64,000 nt of DNA from NCBI GenBank assembly GCA_009694745.1, contig SHUF01000006.1, forward strand, positions 1 through 64,000, in the 5' to 3' direction. The DNA comes from Acidobacteriota bacterium (GTDB lineage Bacteria > Acidobacteriota > Vicinamibacteria > Vicinamibacterales > SCN-69-37). Of this stretch, positions 9,626 to 17,871 are shown piece after piece. The notes beneath the pieces are model-generated. The model did not search any database and was not told the DNA's origin. It was given only the letters and a program-made list of their open reading frames with translations. The stretch's first letter is position 1; every line of letters begins with the position of its first letter. Position numbers and translations under genes: made by a program.

Positions 9626-10738
9626 ATGGCCTTTGCCGTGGAACAAGGCTCTCTCGCACTACCGCCCCTGGATTTTTCTGCGCTCGAACGCCCGGAGCTC
9701 GAACGGGCCGCCATCGGCCTGGGCCTGCCCGGATTTCGCGGCCGGCAGATCTTCCAGTGGATTCATCAACGGGGGGTGTCTGACTTCTCCGCGATGACCA
9801 ATCTGCCCCAGGAATTGCGTGCGACGCTCGCCGCCCGTGGCGCGATCGCAGAGCCCACCCTGGTGGCCAAACAGGTCTCATCCGACGGCACCACCAAGTT
9901 CCTGCTGCAGCTTAGAGACAGCCGGCAGATCGAGGCGGTCTACATTCCGGATACGCCGGCGCAGACCTTCTGCATCTCGACACAGGTCGGGTGCGCGATG
10001 GCGTGCGGCTTCTGCCTGACGGGCAAAATGGGATTGCTGCGCAATCTGACTGCCGGAGAAATTGCCGGTCAGGGGCGGGTGCTCGCGCGAGAGACGGGCC
10101 TTGCCAACTCGGCCTTCAATATCGTGCTCATGGGCATGGGCGAACCCCTGCACAACTACGATGCCACGATGAAGGCGCTGAGGATCCTGACGGACGAGCA
10201 GGGACTGGCCGTACCGCCGCGGCGCATCACACTCTCCACCGTGGGCGTGCTGCCCGGCTTGCAGCGCCTGGCTGAAGAGCCGATCATGCCCAACCTGGCG
10301 ATTTCCCTGCACGCCACCACCGACGAGCAGCGCGACGTGCTCGCGCCGATCAACCGCAAGTACAAGCTGGAGGAGTTGATGGATGTCTGCCGTGCGTTCC
10401 CTCTGCGACGCCGCGGCCGTATCACCTTCGAATACGTGCTGCTCGACCAGGTCAACGACACGCCCGACGACGCGCGGCGGTTGGTGAAACTGCTCGAAGG
10501 CATCCAGGCGAAGGTGAACCTGCTGCCGTTGAATGAGGCCGAGGGCATCCCGTACCGGCGGCCGTCCGACGAGCGGGTGAATGCGTTTGCGGCCATCCTC
10601 GCCGACCGCGGCGTCACGGTGTCAGTGCGCAAGAGCCGCGGTCGCGACATTCGCGCGGCGTGTGGTCAGTTGTTGGTGGAAACGGCGCGGAGCCGCGCCG
10701 CGGCGGCCTCGACCTTGGCTTCGAGTCCGACCTTATAG
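9626..10738 (+). CDS. rlmN: Dual-specificity 23S rRNA A2503 / tRNA A37 C2-methyltransferase (radical SAM)
   Basis: The 370-residue protein has the radical-SAM triad C123-x3-C127-x2-C130 (CAMACGFC), the N-terminal domain FRGRQIFQWIHQRG, MGMGEPLHNYD after the SAM core, and the C-terminal catalytic Cys in DIRAACGQL. These define RlmN, which methylates C2 of adenosine by a ping-pong mechanism. The extra tail ([17 protein letters not shown]) arises because the 3' end runs 73 nt into the convergent purE gene. It is divergent from the M16 gene across 74 nt. Confidence 0.95.
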   Translation: MAFAVEQGSLALPPLDFSALERPELERAAIGLGLPGFRGRQIFQWIHQRGVSDFSAMTNLPQELRATLAARGAIAEPTLVAKQVSSDGTTKFLLQLRDSRQIEAVYIPDTPAQTFCISTQVGCAMACGFCLTGKMGLLRNLTAGEIAGQGRVLARETGLANSAFNIVLMGMGEPLHNYDATMKALRILTDEQGLAVPPRRITLSTVGVLPGLQRLAEEPIMPNLAISLHATTDEQRDVLAPINRKYKLEELMDVCRAFPLRRRGRITFEYVLLDQVNDTPDDARRLVKLLEGIQAKVNLLPLNEAEGIPYRRPSDERVNAFAAILADRGVTVSVRKSRGRDIRAACGQLLVETARSRAAAASTLASSPTL

Positions 10739-11166
10739 GCCACTACGCGCACGGCCAGAGCCGGGTCGCCCAGCGCGATCATTTGCGCCGCGAGCACGCC
10801 GGCGTTCGTCGCGCCGGGCTTGCCGATCGCCACGGTGGCCACTGGCACTCCCGGCGGCATCTGCACGGTGGACAAGAGCGCGTCCATGCCCTTGAGCGCG
10901 GATGAATCGATCGGCACGCCGATCACCGGACGAGGCGTGTGCGCCGCCACGACGCCGGCCAGGTGCGCGGCCGCGCCTGCGCCCACGATAAACACCTTCA
11001 CGCCACGCGTGTGCGCATCGTCAATCAAGCGCAGGACGCGCGCGGGCGACCGGTGCGCGGAGGCGACAGTCATCTCCCACACCAGACCAAATTCGGTCAA
11101 CGCAGCGCCCGCCGCCGACATCACGTCGGCGTCGGAATCGGAACCCATCAGAATTAATACGTCCAT
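10666..11166 (-). CDS. purE: N5-carboxyaminoimidazole ribonucleotide mutase
   Basis: Converts N5-CAIR to CAIR. The 166-residue protein starts [12 protein letters not shown], has the active-site ASAHRSP and the [16 protein letters not shown] loop, and is of normal PurE class I length. The longer open frame to 11283 overlaps purD and is rejected. It starts 10 nt after purD, so the two are co-transcribed. Its partner purK is not in the window. The 3' 73 nt overlap the convergent rlmN. Confidence 0.95.
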   Translation of the reverse strand: MDVLILMGSDSDADVMSAAGAALTEFGLVWEMTVASAHRSPARVLRLIDDAHTRGVKVFIVGAGAAAHLAGVVAAHTPRPVIGVPIDSSALKGMDALLSTVQMPPGVPVATVAIGKPGATNAGVLAAQMIALGDPALAVRVVAYKVGLEAKVEAAAARLRAVSTNN

Positions 11167-11176
11167 AGTGAATCGG

Positions 11177-12442
11177 TTATCTGAACCCCGCGCCGATATC
11201 GGTGCGGTACTGCATGCCTTCGAAGTGTATCGCGGCGGCGGCGGCGTAGGCGCGGGTCCGGGCTTCGGCGTGCGCGGCCGCACGGGCCACTACGGTAAGC
11301 ACACGGCCGCCGGCAGTCACGACGCGATCGCCCTCTGTGGCGGTGCCGGCATGAAACACGGTGACGCCTTCGGCAGGCTGAGCGGCCAGTCCGTCGATGG
11401 TGACGCCGGTGGTGATGGGGCCGGGGTAACCGGCCGATGCCAACACGACACCGACAGCCGCCCAATTAGACAACTGCAGGGCCTGCGGCCCAAGCCGACC
11501 CTCTGCCGCAGCGAGAAGCGTGGCTGCAAAACTCCCCTCTATGAGCGGAAGCACGACTTGCGCCTCGGGGTCGCCAAGCCGGACGTTGAATTCGATCACC
11601 TTGGGTCCGTCGGGCGTCAGCATGAGGCTCACATACAGGAACCCCCGATAGCCGGCGTCGGCCTGAAACCCCTCAATCACCGGTTGCACGATTGTGCGCA
11701 TGACCGTGGCCTCAAACTCGGGGGTCATGAGCGGGCTGGGCGCAAACGCGCCCATTCCTCCGGTATTGGGCCCGCGATCGCCGTCAAAAATGCGCTTGTG
11801 GTCCTGCGCAGTACCAAGGACGACGGCCCGTTGCCCATCGCAGAGCGCAAAAAAAGACACCTCGGGGCCGGTCAGGCACTCCTCGATCACCAGGGTGCTA
11901 CCCGCCTGGCCAAACGCCCGATCCACCATGGCCGTGCGGACGGCCGCTTCGGCCTCCGCCCTGTCCATGGCCACCACCACGCCCTTACCGCCGGCAAGGC
12001 CGTCGGCCTTGACAACCACCGGGAAACCAAATCGGTCCCCCGCGACCGCGGCCAGAGCGGCGTCGGCCGTGTCGCACGCGATGAATCGTGCGGTGGGAAT
12101 GCCGGTCCGGGTCATGAAGTGTTTGGAAAACACCTTGGACGTTTCCAGCGCGGCAGCGTGTTTGGGGGGGCCCACAATGGCTAGTCCGGCACCCCGAAAT
12201 CGGTCGGCAATGCCCTTGTCCAGTGCGGCCTCCGGGCCAACCACCGTCAGCGAGACCTGCTCCCGAATGGCAAGCGCGAGCAGGCCCTCCACGTCCGTGG
12301 CTTCCAGGGGGAAACACTGCGCCACAGTGGCAATTCCAGGGTTCCCAGGCGCGCAAAGGACTCTGGTGACCTCGGGGTCCTGCGCCAGCCGCCAGGCCAG
12401 GGCATGCTCCCGGCCACCTCCACCCACCACAAGGACGTTCAT
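11177..12442 (-). CDS. purD: Phosphoribosylamine--glycine ligase (GAR synthetase)
   Basis: Second step of purine synthesis: ATP-dependent joining of phosphoribosylamine and glycine. The 421-residue ATP-grasp protein begins MNVLVVGGGGREHALAW, with VVVKADGLAGGKGVV in the ATP-grasp domain, the GARS signature RGPNTGGMGAF, and the metal-binding VIEFNVRLGDPEAQ. No Shine-Dalgarno sequence is seen before ATG 12442. Instead a TAGAAT box lies 6 nt upstream, suggesting a leaderless transcript. Confidence 0.96.
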   Translation of the reverse strand: MNVLVVGGGGREHALAWRLAQDPEVTRVLCAPGNPGIATVAQCFPLEATDVEGLLALAIREQVSLTVVGPEAALDKGIADRFRGAGLAIVGPPKHAAALETSKVFSKHFMTRTGIPTARFIACDTADAALAAVAGDRFGFPVVVKADGLAGGKGVVVAMDRAEAEAAVRTAMVDRAFGQAGSTLVIEECLTGPEVSFFALCDGQRAVVLGTAQDHKRIFDGDRGPNTGGMGAFAPSPLMTPEFEATVMRTIVQPVIEGFQADAGYRGFLYVSLMLTPDGPKVIEFNVRLGDPEAQVVLPLIEGSFAATLLAAAEGRLGPQALQLSNWAAVGVVLASAGYPGPITTGVTIDGLAAQPAEGVTVFHAGTATEGDRVVTAGGRVLTVVARAAAHAEARTRAYAAAAAIHFEGMQYRTDIGAGFR

Positions 12443-12448
12443 GAAGGG

Positions 12449-12454
12449 ATTCTA
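12449..12454 (-). promoter_or_regulatory. Candidate -10 box 6 nt before purD (leaderless)
   Basis: Minus strand 12454-12449 reads TAGAAT, with 6 nt to the purD ATG. A start site at the normal distance from this box would fall on or next to the initiation codon. No good -35 element is visible. It is one of several similar arrangements in the window. Confidence 0.45.
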
Positions 12455-12527
12455 GCGCCCTCGTTGCGTGATAGGCTGTCTTGTTGTCCCTCGGGACACA
12501 ATTCATCCGGGAAGGGGGTGTGCATCC

Positions 12528-12725
12528 ATGGCAGAAGTTCGAATCCAGGAAGGCGAGTCCATTGAGAGCGCGTTGCGCCGTTTCAAGCGCAAGGTGCAGC
12601 AGGAAGACATCATCAAGGACATCAAGAAACACTCCTTCTACTTGAAGCCGGGCGACAAGAAGCGGGTCAAGTCCGCTCTGGCGCGGAAGCGGTCGCGCAA
12701 GAAGCTGCGCCGCGACGTCGAGTAG
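12528..12725 (+). CDS. rpsU: 30S ribosomal protein S21
   Basis: The 65-residue basic protein starts MAEVRIQEGESIESALRRFK and ends in RKRSRKKLRRDVE, the typical S21 shape and length. ATG 12528 is preceded by GGGAAGGGGG. The upstream in-frame extension to 12468 is not homologous and is rejected. It is divergent from purD and followed by a strong hairpin, so it is monocistronic. Confidence 0.95.
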   Translation: MAEVRIQEGESIESALRRFKRKVQQEDIIKDIKKHSFYLKPGDKKRVKSALARKRSRKKLRRDVE

Positions 12726-12754
12726 GTTCTCGCACGAAGAGCACGTCTGGATTG

Positions 12755-12795
12755 ACGCCCCGCACCCGCCCCAAAACGGGTGCGGGGCGTTATCC
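12755..12795 (+). terminator. Intrinsic-type terminator after rpsU
   Basis: A perfect 14-bp GC-rich stem ACGCCCCGCACCCG / CGGGTGCGGGGCGT (12755-12768 with 12777-12790) with an 8-nt loop, 30 nt after the rpsU stop. Only a weak pyrimidine-rich tail (TATCCCTT) follows. Confidence 0.75.
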
Positions 12796-12862
12796 CTTGT
12801 CAAATCGATCCATCACACTCTAAACTTACCGGGAAGATTGTGGTCCCTGGGTCCGGATACTC

Positions 12863-12894
12863 AGGAGCGGTGCGCGCTTTAGCGCGCGGCTCCT
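12863..12894. repeat. Palindromic hairpin upstream of the STAS gene
   Basis: AGGAGC, then GCGCGC, a TTTA loop, GCGCGC and GCTCCT form a nested palindrome. It lies between the rpsU terminator and the STAS start and may be an interspersed REP-like unit or an mRNA leader structure. I see no second copy in the window. Confidence 0.45.
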
Positions 12895-12947
12895 GCCGGG
12901 GACGCGTCCGAGATGCGCCGCGTAGCGCGGCAGCAACAGGAGTGGGC

Positions 12948-13286
12948 ATGCAGATCGACGAACGAATTGTCGGCGAGGTCATCATTCTGGACCTCAAAGG
13001 TAAAATCACTCTGAACGAGGGTGACGAAGTCCTGAAGGACAAGATCAACTCGCTCATCATGCAGGACAAGAAGCGCATCCTGCTGAACCTGGCAGAGGTT
13101 CCGTACATTGACAGCGCAGGGCTCGGTGAAATCGTGCGCACGTACACGACGGTCAACCGCCAGGGCGGCCAGCTGAAGCTAGTCAACCTGACTAAGCGCA
13201 TCACCGACCTCTTGATGATCACGAAACTGCTCACGGTCTTCGAGACGTTCGAAGTCGAGCAGGACGCGCTCAGGAGTTACAAATAA
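12948..13286 (+). CDS. STAS-domain anti-sigma factor antagonist
   Basis: The 112-residue single-domain protein matches SpoIIAA/RsbV-type anti-anti-sigma factors. It starts MQIDERIVGEVIILDLKGKI and has the conserved phosphorylatable serine in PYIDSAGLGEIV (Ser56). In this family the dephosphorylated form frees a sigma factor by binding its anti-sigma kinase. No kinase or phosphatase partner is adjacent. ATG 12948 follows AGGAG with good spacing. Longer starts would run through the hairpin and are rejected. Confidence 0.9.
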   Translation: MQIDERIVGEVIILDLKGKITLNEGDEVLKDKINSLIMQDKKRILLNLAEVPYIDSAGLGEIVRTYTTVNRQGGQLKLVNLTKRITDLLMITKLLTVFETFEVEQDALRSYK

Positions 13287-13359
13287 CGGTTCTTCAGCCG
13301 TCGCCTCAATTTCAGAGTCGATTGCCGGGCGCGCCCTGAGAGGCGGGTCCCGTCGTCGC

Positions 13360-13387
13360 GCCCGCCTTCGCCAAGGCTACGGCGGGC
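13360..13387. repeat. Interspersed palindrome next to the UbiA-family start
   Basis: GCCCGCC (13360-13366) and GGCGGGC (13381-13387) flank TTCGCCAAGGCTAC. From memory, units of this form (CGCCTTCGCCAAGGCT) recur between genes in acidobacterial genomes; this was not searched. It ends 8 nt before the annotated ATG of the next gene, so that start may be set by repeat sequence. Confidence 0.5.
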
Positions 13388-13395
13388 AGGCCTGT

Positions 13396-14352
13396 ATGGC
13401 GCGAAGTACCCTTCGTCCAAATCGCGGGGCGTCAACAGACGTCCTCGCCGACGGCCCGGCACGCAGACGGCCGTGGGTGGCGGACCTGCTGCTATCGCTG
13501 CGTCCGGCGCAGTGGACCAAGAATCTCATCCTGTTCGCCGGCCTGATTTTCGGCGACCGGTTGTTTGATCCGGCAGCCGTCAAGGCCTCGGTCCTCGGAT
13601 TCCTGGTGTTCTGCGTGCTGTCGGGAGTGGTGTATCTCGTCAACGACGTCCGCGACGTTGCGGCAGACCGGCTCCATCCCACCAAGTCAAAACGTCCCAT
13701 CGCCGCCGGCGCCATCTCGCCCTCGTCTGCACTGACGGCAGCGTTTGCCCTGGTCGCGGCCGGCTTGGGCGTGGCCTGGTGGCTGTCGCCGTCGTTTGGC
13801 CTGGTCGCAACGGCCTACGTTACTCTCCTCACCATCTATTCCACTGCGCTCAAACATGTGGTGATTCTCGACGTACTGACCATCGCCGGCGGCTTTGTGC
13901 TGCGCGCGGTGGGTGGCGCAGTGGTGATCGGGGTCGCCATCAGCCACTGGCTGCTGGTCATCACGCTGCTTGGCGCGTTGTTCCTGGCGGTGGGTAAACG
14001 GCGCGGCGAGATTGCCACGCTGGTGGACGGCGGCGCCGGCCACCGACCGATCCTGGCGCATTACTCCACCGAGCTCCTCGACCAGCTCATCACCATCGTC
14101 GCGAGCGCGACGTTGCTAACGTACGCGTTTTACACTATCAGTCCGGAAACCGTCGCAAAATTCGGCACGGACCGGCTGCTCTTGACCTTGCCGTTCCCGT
14201 TGTACGGCGTGTTCCGGTATCTCTACCTCATTCACAAGCACGACGGCGGGGCGAACCCGTCCGAAACGCTTATCTCGGATCGGCCGATTCTTCTCTGCGT
14301 CGCTCTTTGGGCCTGCGCAGTGGCCGTCATCATTTACGGGCCGTGGCGCTGA
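13396..14352 (+). CDS. UbiA-family prenyl-phosphate phosphoribosyltransferase-like protein
   Basis: The 318-residue polytopic membrane protein has the two Asp-rich UbiA motifs: NDVRDVAADRLHP near residue 83 and, in the second half, a degenerate counterpart after YSTALKHVVILDVLTIAGGF. It also has KSKRPIAAG and QWTKNLILFAGLIFGDRLF near the N-terminus. These are characteristic of 5-phosphoribose-1-diphosphate:decaprenyl-phosphate phosphoribosyltransferase (DPPR synthase-like). It probably makes a lipid-linked ribose phosphate used for cell-envelope glycans. The first ~27 residues are not conserved; GTG 13477 is an alternative start. It heads the glycosyltransferase cluster. Confidence 0.85.
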   Translation: MARSTLRPNRGASTDVLADGPARRRPWVADLLLSLRPAQWTKNLILFAGLIFGDRLFDPAAVKASVLGFLVFCVLSGVVYLVNDVRDVAADRLHPTKSKRPIAAGAISPSSALTAAFALVAAGLGVAWWLSPSFGLVATAYVTLLTIYSTALKHVVILDVLTIAGGFVLRAVGGAVVIGVAISHWLLVITLLGALFLAVGKRRGEIATLVDGGAGHRPILAHYSTELLDQLITIVASATLLTYAFYTISPETVAKFGTDRLLLTLPFPLYGVFRYLYLIHKHDGGANPSETLISDRPILLCVALWACAVAVIIYGPWR

Positions 14353-14383
14353 CGCCGGGCCGAAGGATCAGGGTGTATTTTCC

Positions 14384-15358
14384 ATGAGTGATTTTCAAGT
14401 CAAGTCAGACGCCGTGGATGTGGACGCGATCATGCGCCAGATTCGCGCGCGTATCCGCGAGAAGCGCGGCACCGACTACACCGAAGCCGAAGTGCAGGAA
14501 CTGGCCAAGGTCAAACTCGAGCAGTTTCTGGATCCAAAAGGTGTGCGCTCCGACCTGGTGGCGCAGTTCCGACGCACCAGGACGATCAGCCCGGCGCCAC
14601 CCAATTACACATTCGAAGACGACACGATTTACGAAACGCATCGCGGCCTGTTGCGGACGATTCGCCGCCTGCTCAACCCCATTCTGAAACTCTTCCTCAA
14701 CCCGAACTCGATTGCCGCAGCGTTGCACGTGCAGGCTCGTGTGAACGAGGAGTTCCACCAGCGCTTCCGGCAGCGCGAGGACATGGACCCGCTGTACTAC
14801 GAGCTGGTGCACAACCTGGCGCTCGAGGTCACGCGCCTCGGCATTGAAGTGCACAACATGAAGATGCGGGTGGAATCGGTGTCGAGCCGCATCGACTTCG
14901 ACGAACGCCGCAGCCGGGCGCTTGAGACCGTGGTGCAATACAAACAGGCACGCCCGTCTCAGCAGCAGCGACCGCAGCCGCAACGTCAACAGGATCCGCG
15001 CGCGCAGGATCAACGCCCGCAGGAAACGCGCCTGCAACCCCAGGCCATGAACACGCCCACGGCACCCGCGCCGGTCGCCTTGGCGCCCGTTGCCACAATG
15101 CCCCCGACCAGCCCTGCCGGAGATTCGATTGGCGATGCTGCGGCCGTGCCGATGCCCGCCTCGAGCGCGGCGCCGGCTGGTGATCGCGGCGACCGTCCCG
15201 ACGGCGAGGGCGAACGCCGTCGGCGTCGGCGTCGGCGTCGCCGGCGTCCGGGCCAGAACATGGGCGATCAGCAAGCCGGTTCAGGCGACGACTCCTCCGC
15301 TGATGGTACGGGTTCTGATTCAGGTACGGGTTCTGATTCAGGTAACGACGCGCAGTGA
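14384..15358 (+). CDS. Conserved hypothetical protein with disordered Arg-rich tail
   Basis: The 324-residue protein is not assigned to an enzyme family. Residues 1-190 are charged and helical (VDVDAIMRQIRARIREKRG, then LNPILKLFLNPNSIAAALHVQARVNEEFHQRF and a probable coiled coil). Residues 190-250 are Gln/Pro-rich, and the end holds a run of 11 consecutive arginines followed by Asp/Ser/Gly repeats. I recall similar N-termini near glycosyltransferases in other genomes; this was not checked. It follows the UbiA gene by 31 nt and overlaps the first glycosyltransferase start (GTGA). A scaffolding or assembly role is inference only. Confidence 0.8.
   Translation: MSDFQVKSDAVDVDAIMRQIRARIREKRGTDYTEAEVQELAKVKLEQFLDPKGVRSDLVAQFRRTRTISPAPPNYTFEDDTIYETHRGLLRTIRRLLNPILKLFLNPNSIAAALHVQARVNEEFHQRFRQREDMDPLYYELVHNLALEVTRLGIEVHNMKMRVESVSSRIDFDERRSRALETVVQYKQARPSQQQRPQPQRQQDPRAQDQRPQETRLQPQAMNTPTAPAPVALAPVATMPPTSPAGDSIGDAAAVPMPASSAAPAGDRGDRPDGEGERRRRRRRRRRRPGQNMGDQQAGSGDDSSADGTGSDSGTGSDSGNDAQ
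15305..15340 (+). repeat. Two perfect 18-bp tandem repeats in the hypothetical gene
   Basis: GGTACGGGTTCTGATTCA occurs twice head-to-tail (15305-15322 and 15323-15340), encoding a repeated Gly-Thr-Gly-Ser-Asp-Ser unit. A CGTCGG triplet/hexanucleotide array that encodes poly-Arg lies just upstream (15216-15246). Both are in frame, so copy change would alter tail length only. Confidence 0.85.
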
Positions 15359-16638
15359 AGATCGCGATCGTTGTCCAGCGGTACGGCACCGAGATCAACG
15401 GCGGAGCCGAGCTGCACGCGCGGTACGTCGCCGAGCGGCTCTCGCGCCACGCCTCGGTCGAGGTCCTGACCACCTGCGCCAAGGACTACCTCACGTGGAA
15501 AAACGAGTGGCCCTCCGGAGAGGAAACGGTCAACGGCATCCGTGTGCGGCGGTTCCCTGTGTCACATCCGCGCAATACGGACGACTTCGGCCGGCGTTCA
15601 GCGCTCGTGTTCGACCGAGAGCATTCCCTTGCCGATGAACTGGCCTGGCTCGACAGCGAGGGACCGAAAAGCCCAGCGCTGATCCGTCACATCGAGCAGG
15701 CCCGCGACGAGTTCGATTTTTTTCTCTTCTTCAGCGCGCGGTATTACCACGCGTGGCATGGCGCACGAGCGGTACCCGGCAAGGCGATCCTCGTGCCGAC
15801 TGCAGAACGTGATCCGGCCGTGGGGCTCCACATGTTCGGTCTGGTGTTCCGCGGCGTGCGCGCGCTCATGTACAACTCAGTCGAGGAACGCGATCTTATT
15901 CACGGCGTCAGCGGGAATCAGGCGGTCCCGGGTGTTGTGGTGGGCGTGGGCTCTGCGATCCCCGAGCGCATACAGCCGTGGCGCTTCCGCAAGAAGTTCA
16001 ACGTGAAGCGCCCGTTTGCCATCTACATCGGTCGCATCGATGAAAACAAGGGTTGCCCGGCGCTCTTCGATCACTTCATCAACTACGCGGCCAACTACCC
16101 GCGTGGACTCGATCTGATCCTGCTCGGCAAGGCGGTCATCCCGATCCCCTCGCATCCGCGCATTCGCGCCGTCGGTTTCTTGTCTGAGGAAGACAAGTTC
16201 GACGCACTGGCTGCTGCCGATCTGCTGGTCATGCCCTCGCAGTTCGAAAGCCTCTCCATGGTGGCGCTCGAGGCGTGGGCGCTCGGAAAGCCCGTGCTCG
16301 TCAACGGCGCGTGCGACGTCCTGCGCGGGCAAACAGTGCGCGCCAACGGCGGCCTCTGCTACGAGTCGTTCGAGGAATTCGCCGAGGCCATGTATTGCCT
16401 TGAAGCGATCGGTCCCATTGGCGCCATTCTCGGCCGCCAGGGCCGCGAATTCTTCAAGCGCCACTATGCCTGGCCGGTCATCGAAAAGAAGTATCTGGAC
16501 ATGTTCGACCGGCTCAAACGCGATTCCTCGGTGCGCCCAGCCGAACCCTGGCCTGGCTGGTGGGAGCGCCGCAAACGGACCCTTCCCCCGGCCCGACAGA
16601 TCGTGGACAACGTTCCGGCGGGTCCGGTGCTGCGATAA
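15355..16638 (+). CDS. Glycosyltransferase family 4 (paralogue A1)
   Basis: The 427-residue GT-B enzyme has N-terminal acceptor domain VQRYGTEINGGAELHARYVAERL and C-terminal donor domain IGRIDENKGCPALFDHF. The retaining GT4 EX7E motif lies in FESLSMVALEAW. It predicts transfer from a nucleotide- or lipid-activated sugar on the cytoplasmic face. The GTG start overlaps the previous stop (GTGA). It is paralogous to the gene at 18958-20430: both share VQRYGTEI, VLTTCA.DY.TW and a GRID..KGC block. Confidence 0.9.
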   Translation: MKIAIVVQRYGTEINGGAELHARYVAERLSRHASVEVLTTCAKDYLTWKNEWPSGEETVNGIRVRRFPVSHPRNTDDFGRRSALVFDREHSLADELAWLDSEGPKSPALIRHIEQARDEFDFFLFFSARYYHAWHGARAVPGKAILVPTAERDPAVGLHMFGLVFRGVRALMYNSVEERDLIHGVSGNQAVPGVVVGVGSAIPERIQPWRFRKKFNVKRPFAIYIGRIDENKGCPALFDHFINYAANYPRGLDLILLGKAVIPIPSHPRIRAVGFLSEEDKFDALAAADLLVMPSQFESLSMVALEAWALGKPVLVNGACDVLRGQTVRANGGLCYESFEEFAEAMYCLEAIGPIGAILGRQGREFFKRHYAWPVIEKKYLDMFDRLKRDSSVRPAEPWPGWWERRKRTLPPARQIVDNVPAGPVLR

Positions 16639-16641
16639 CCC

Positions 16642-17871
16642 ATGCGGCCCAAAGTCCATCAGGTGCTGGCGACCCTCGGCTATGGCGATGCCATCAGCCA
16701 TGAGGTGCTGGGCATTCGCCGGGCGCTGCTATCTGCTGGCTACGAATCCGAGATCATCGTCGAGACCGCGGACCCGCGGCTGGAAGATCTCACCGTGGAC
16801 TATCGCGACATCGTTGGTGATGTCGGCGAAGACGATCTGCTGATTCATCACTTCTCACTGGGATCACGGGCGTCGCGCACCGCATTTGCCCTTCCGGCGC
16901 GGATGGCGCTGATTTACCACAACATCACGCCACCCGAGTATTTCATCGGCGTGCATGACCAACTCGTGCGCCAGTGTTACCACGGCCGCCGGGAACTGAC
17001 CGCGTATCGCACCCGGTGCGAACTGGCGCTGGGCGACTCGGAGTTCAACCTGCAGGAACTCGAGTCGCTCGGGTTCGACCCCACCGGCGTCCTGCACGTG
17101 GTGCCCGACTTCTCGCATCTTGATGGCGCGCCGGACTCGCGTGTGCTCGACGCGTATGACGACGAGTGGACGAATATCCTGTTTGTCGGCCGGTTGGTCC
17201 CGAACAAACGGCCCGACGACCTGATTCGGTTCTTCCACGCTTACAAGACCACCTACAACCCGCGGTCGCGCCTGATCATCGCTGGAGCCCACGGCGGATT
17301 CGAGACGTACCTGACGCAGATTCATGCATTCATCGCGGCCTTGGGCGTGCAGGACGTTCACATCCTGGGCCAGGTCACGAATGAAGAATTGATTGCGCTC
17401 TATGACGTGGCGGATCTCTTCCTCTGCGCCAGTGAACACGAGGGTTTCTGCGTCCCAATCATCGAGTCGTTTTACAAGCGGGCGCCCGTCCTCGCCTACG
17501 CGGCCACCGCCGTGCCTTCAACCATGGATGGGGGTGGCGTTCTCTATACAGAGAAACATCCAGGTCGAGTGGCGGCGTTGATGCAGTCGCTCACCGGCGA
17601 TACCAGACTGGCTGATGACGTGTTGCTGGCACAGGACGGCGCGCTCGATCGACTACGCGCGCGCGACTTTGACGGCACGCTGCTGCGATATGTGGACCAG
17701 GCTCTTTCGGCGCCCCGCCGGCATGTGCCGTCGGTGGCCTACGACTTCTGGCGCCAGTTCAAGCTGGCTGACGAGCTTGAAGAAATCCGGCAGTACCGCC
17801 CAGGCGCGTTCAGGGCACTGCCTCTGGAAGAGGATGCGGCGCCGGTCGCGGATTTGGGGCATCGCGCATGA
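16642..17871 (+). CDS. Glycosyltransferase family 4 (paralogue B1)
   Basis: The 409-residue GT-B protein has YHNITPPEYF in the acceptor domain, ILFVGRLVPNKRPDDLI at the start of the donor domain, and the EX7E motif EGFCVPIIE in SEHEGFCVPIIESF. It starts 3 nt after the previous stop and overlaps the next gene by 4 nt. It is clearly related to the following protein (shared YHN.TP, GRREL, LALG.S..N.QEL.ALGF blocks), so the two arose by duplication. The donor and acceptor sugars are unknown. Confidence 0.9.
   Translation: MRPKVHQVLATLGYGDAISHEVLGIRRALLSAGYESEIIVETADPRLEDLTVDYRDIVGDVGEDDLLIHHFSLGSRASRTAFALPARMALIYHNITPPEYFIGVHDQLVRQCYHGRRELTAYRTRCELALGDSEFNLQELESLGFDPTGVLHVVPDFSHLDGAPDSRVLDAYDDEWTNILFVGRLVPNKRPDDLIRFFHAYKTTYNPRSRLIIAGAHGGFETYLTQIHAFIAALGVQDVHILGQVTNEELIALYDVADLFLCASEHEGFCVPIIESFYKRAPVLAYAATAVPSTMDGGGVLYTEKHPGRVAALMQSLTGDTRLADDVLLAQDGALDRLRARDFDGTLLRYVDQALSAPRRHVPSVAYDFWRQFKLADELEEIRQYRPGAFRALPLEEDAAPVADLGHRA

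Noticed and set aside
11167-11283. N-terminal extension of purE
   Set aside because: It overlaps purD coding sequence and PurE homologues start at MDVLILMG.
12780-12947. Upstream extension of the STAS protein
   Set aside because: It would translate the rpsU terminator and a palindrome; the ATG at 12948 has a good ribosome-binding site and the family start.
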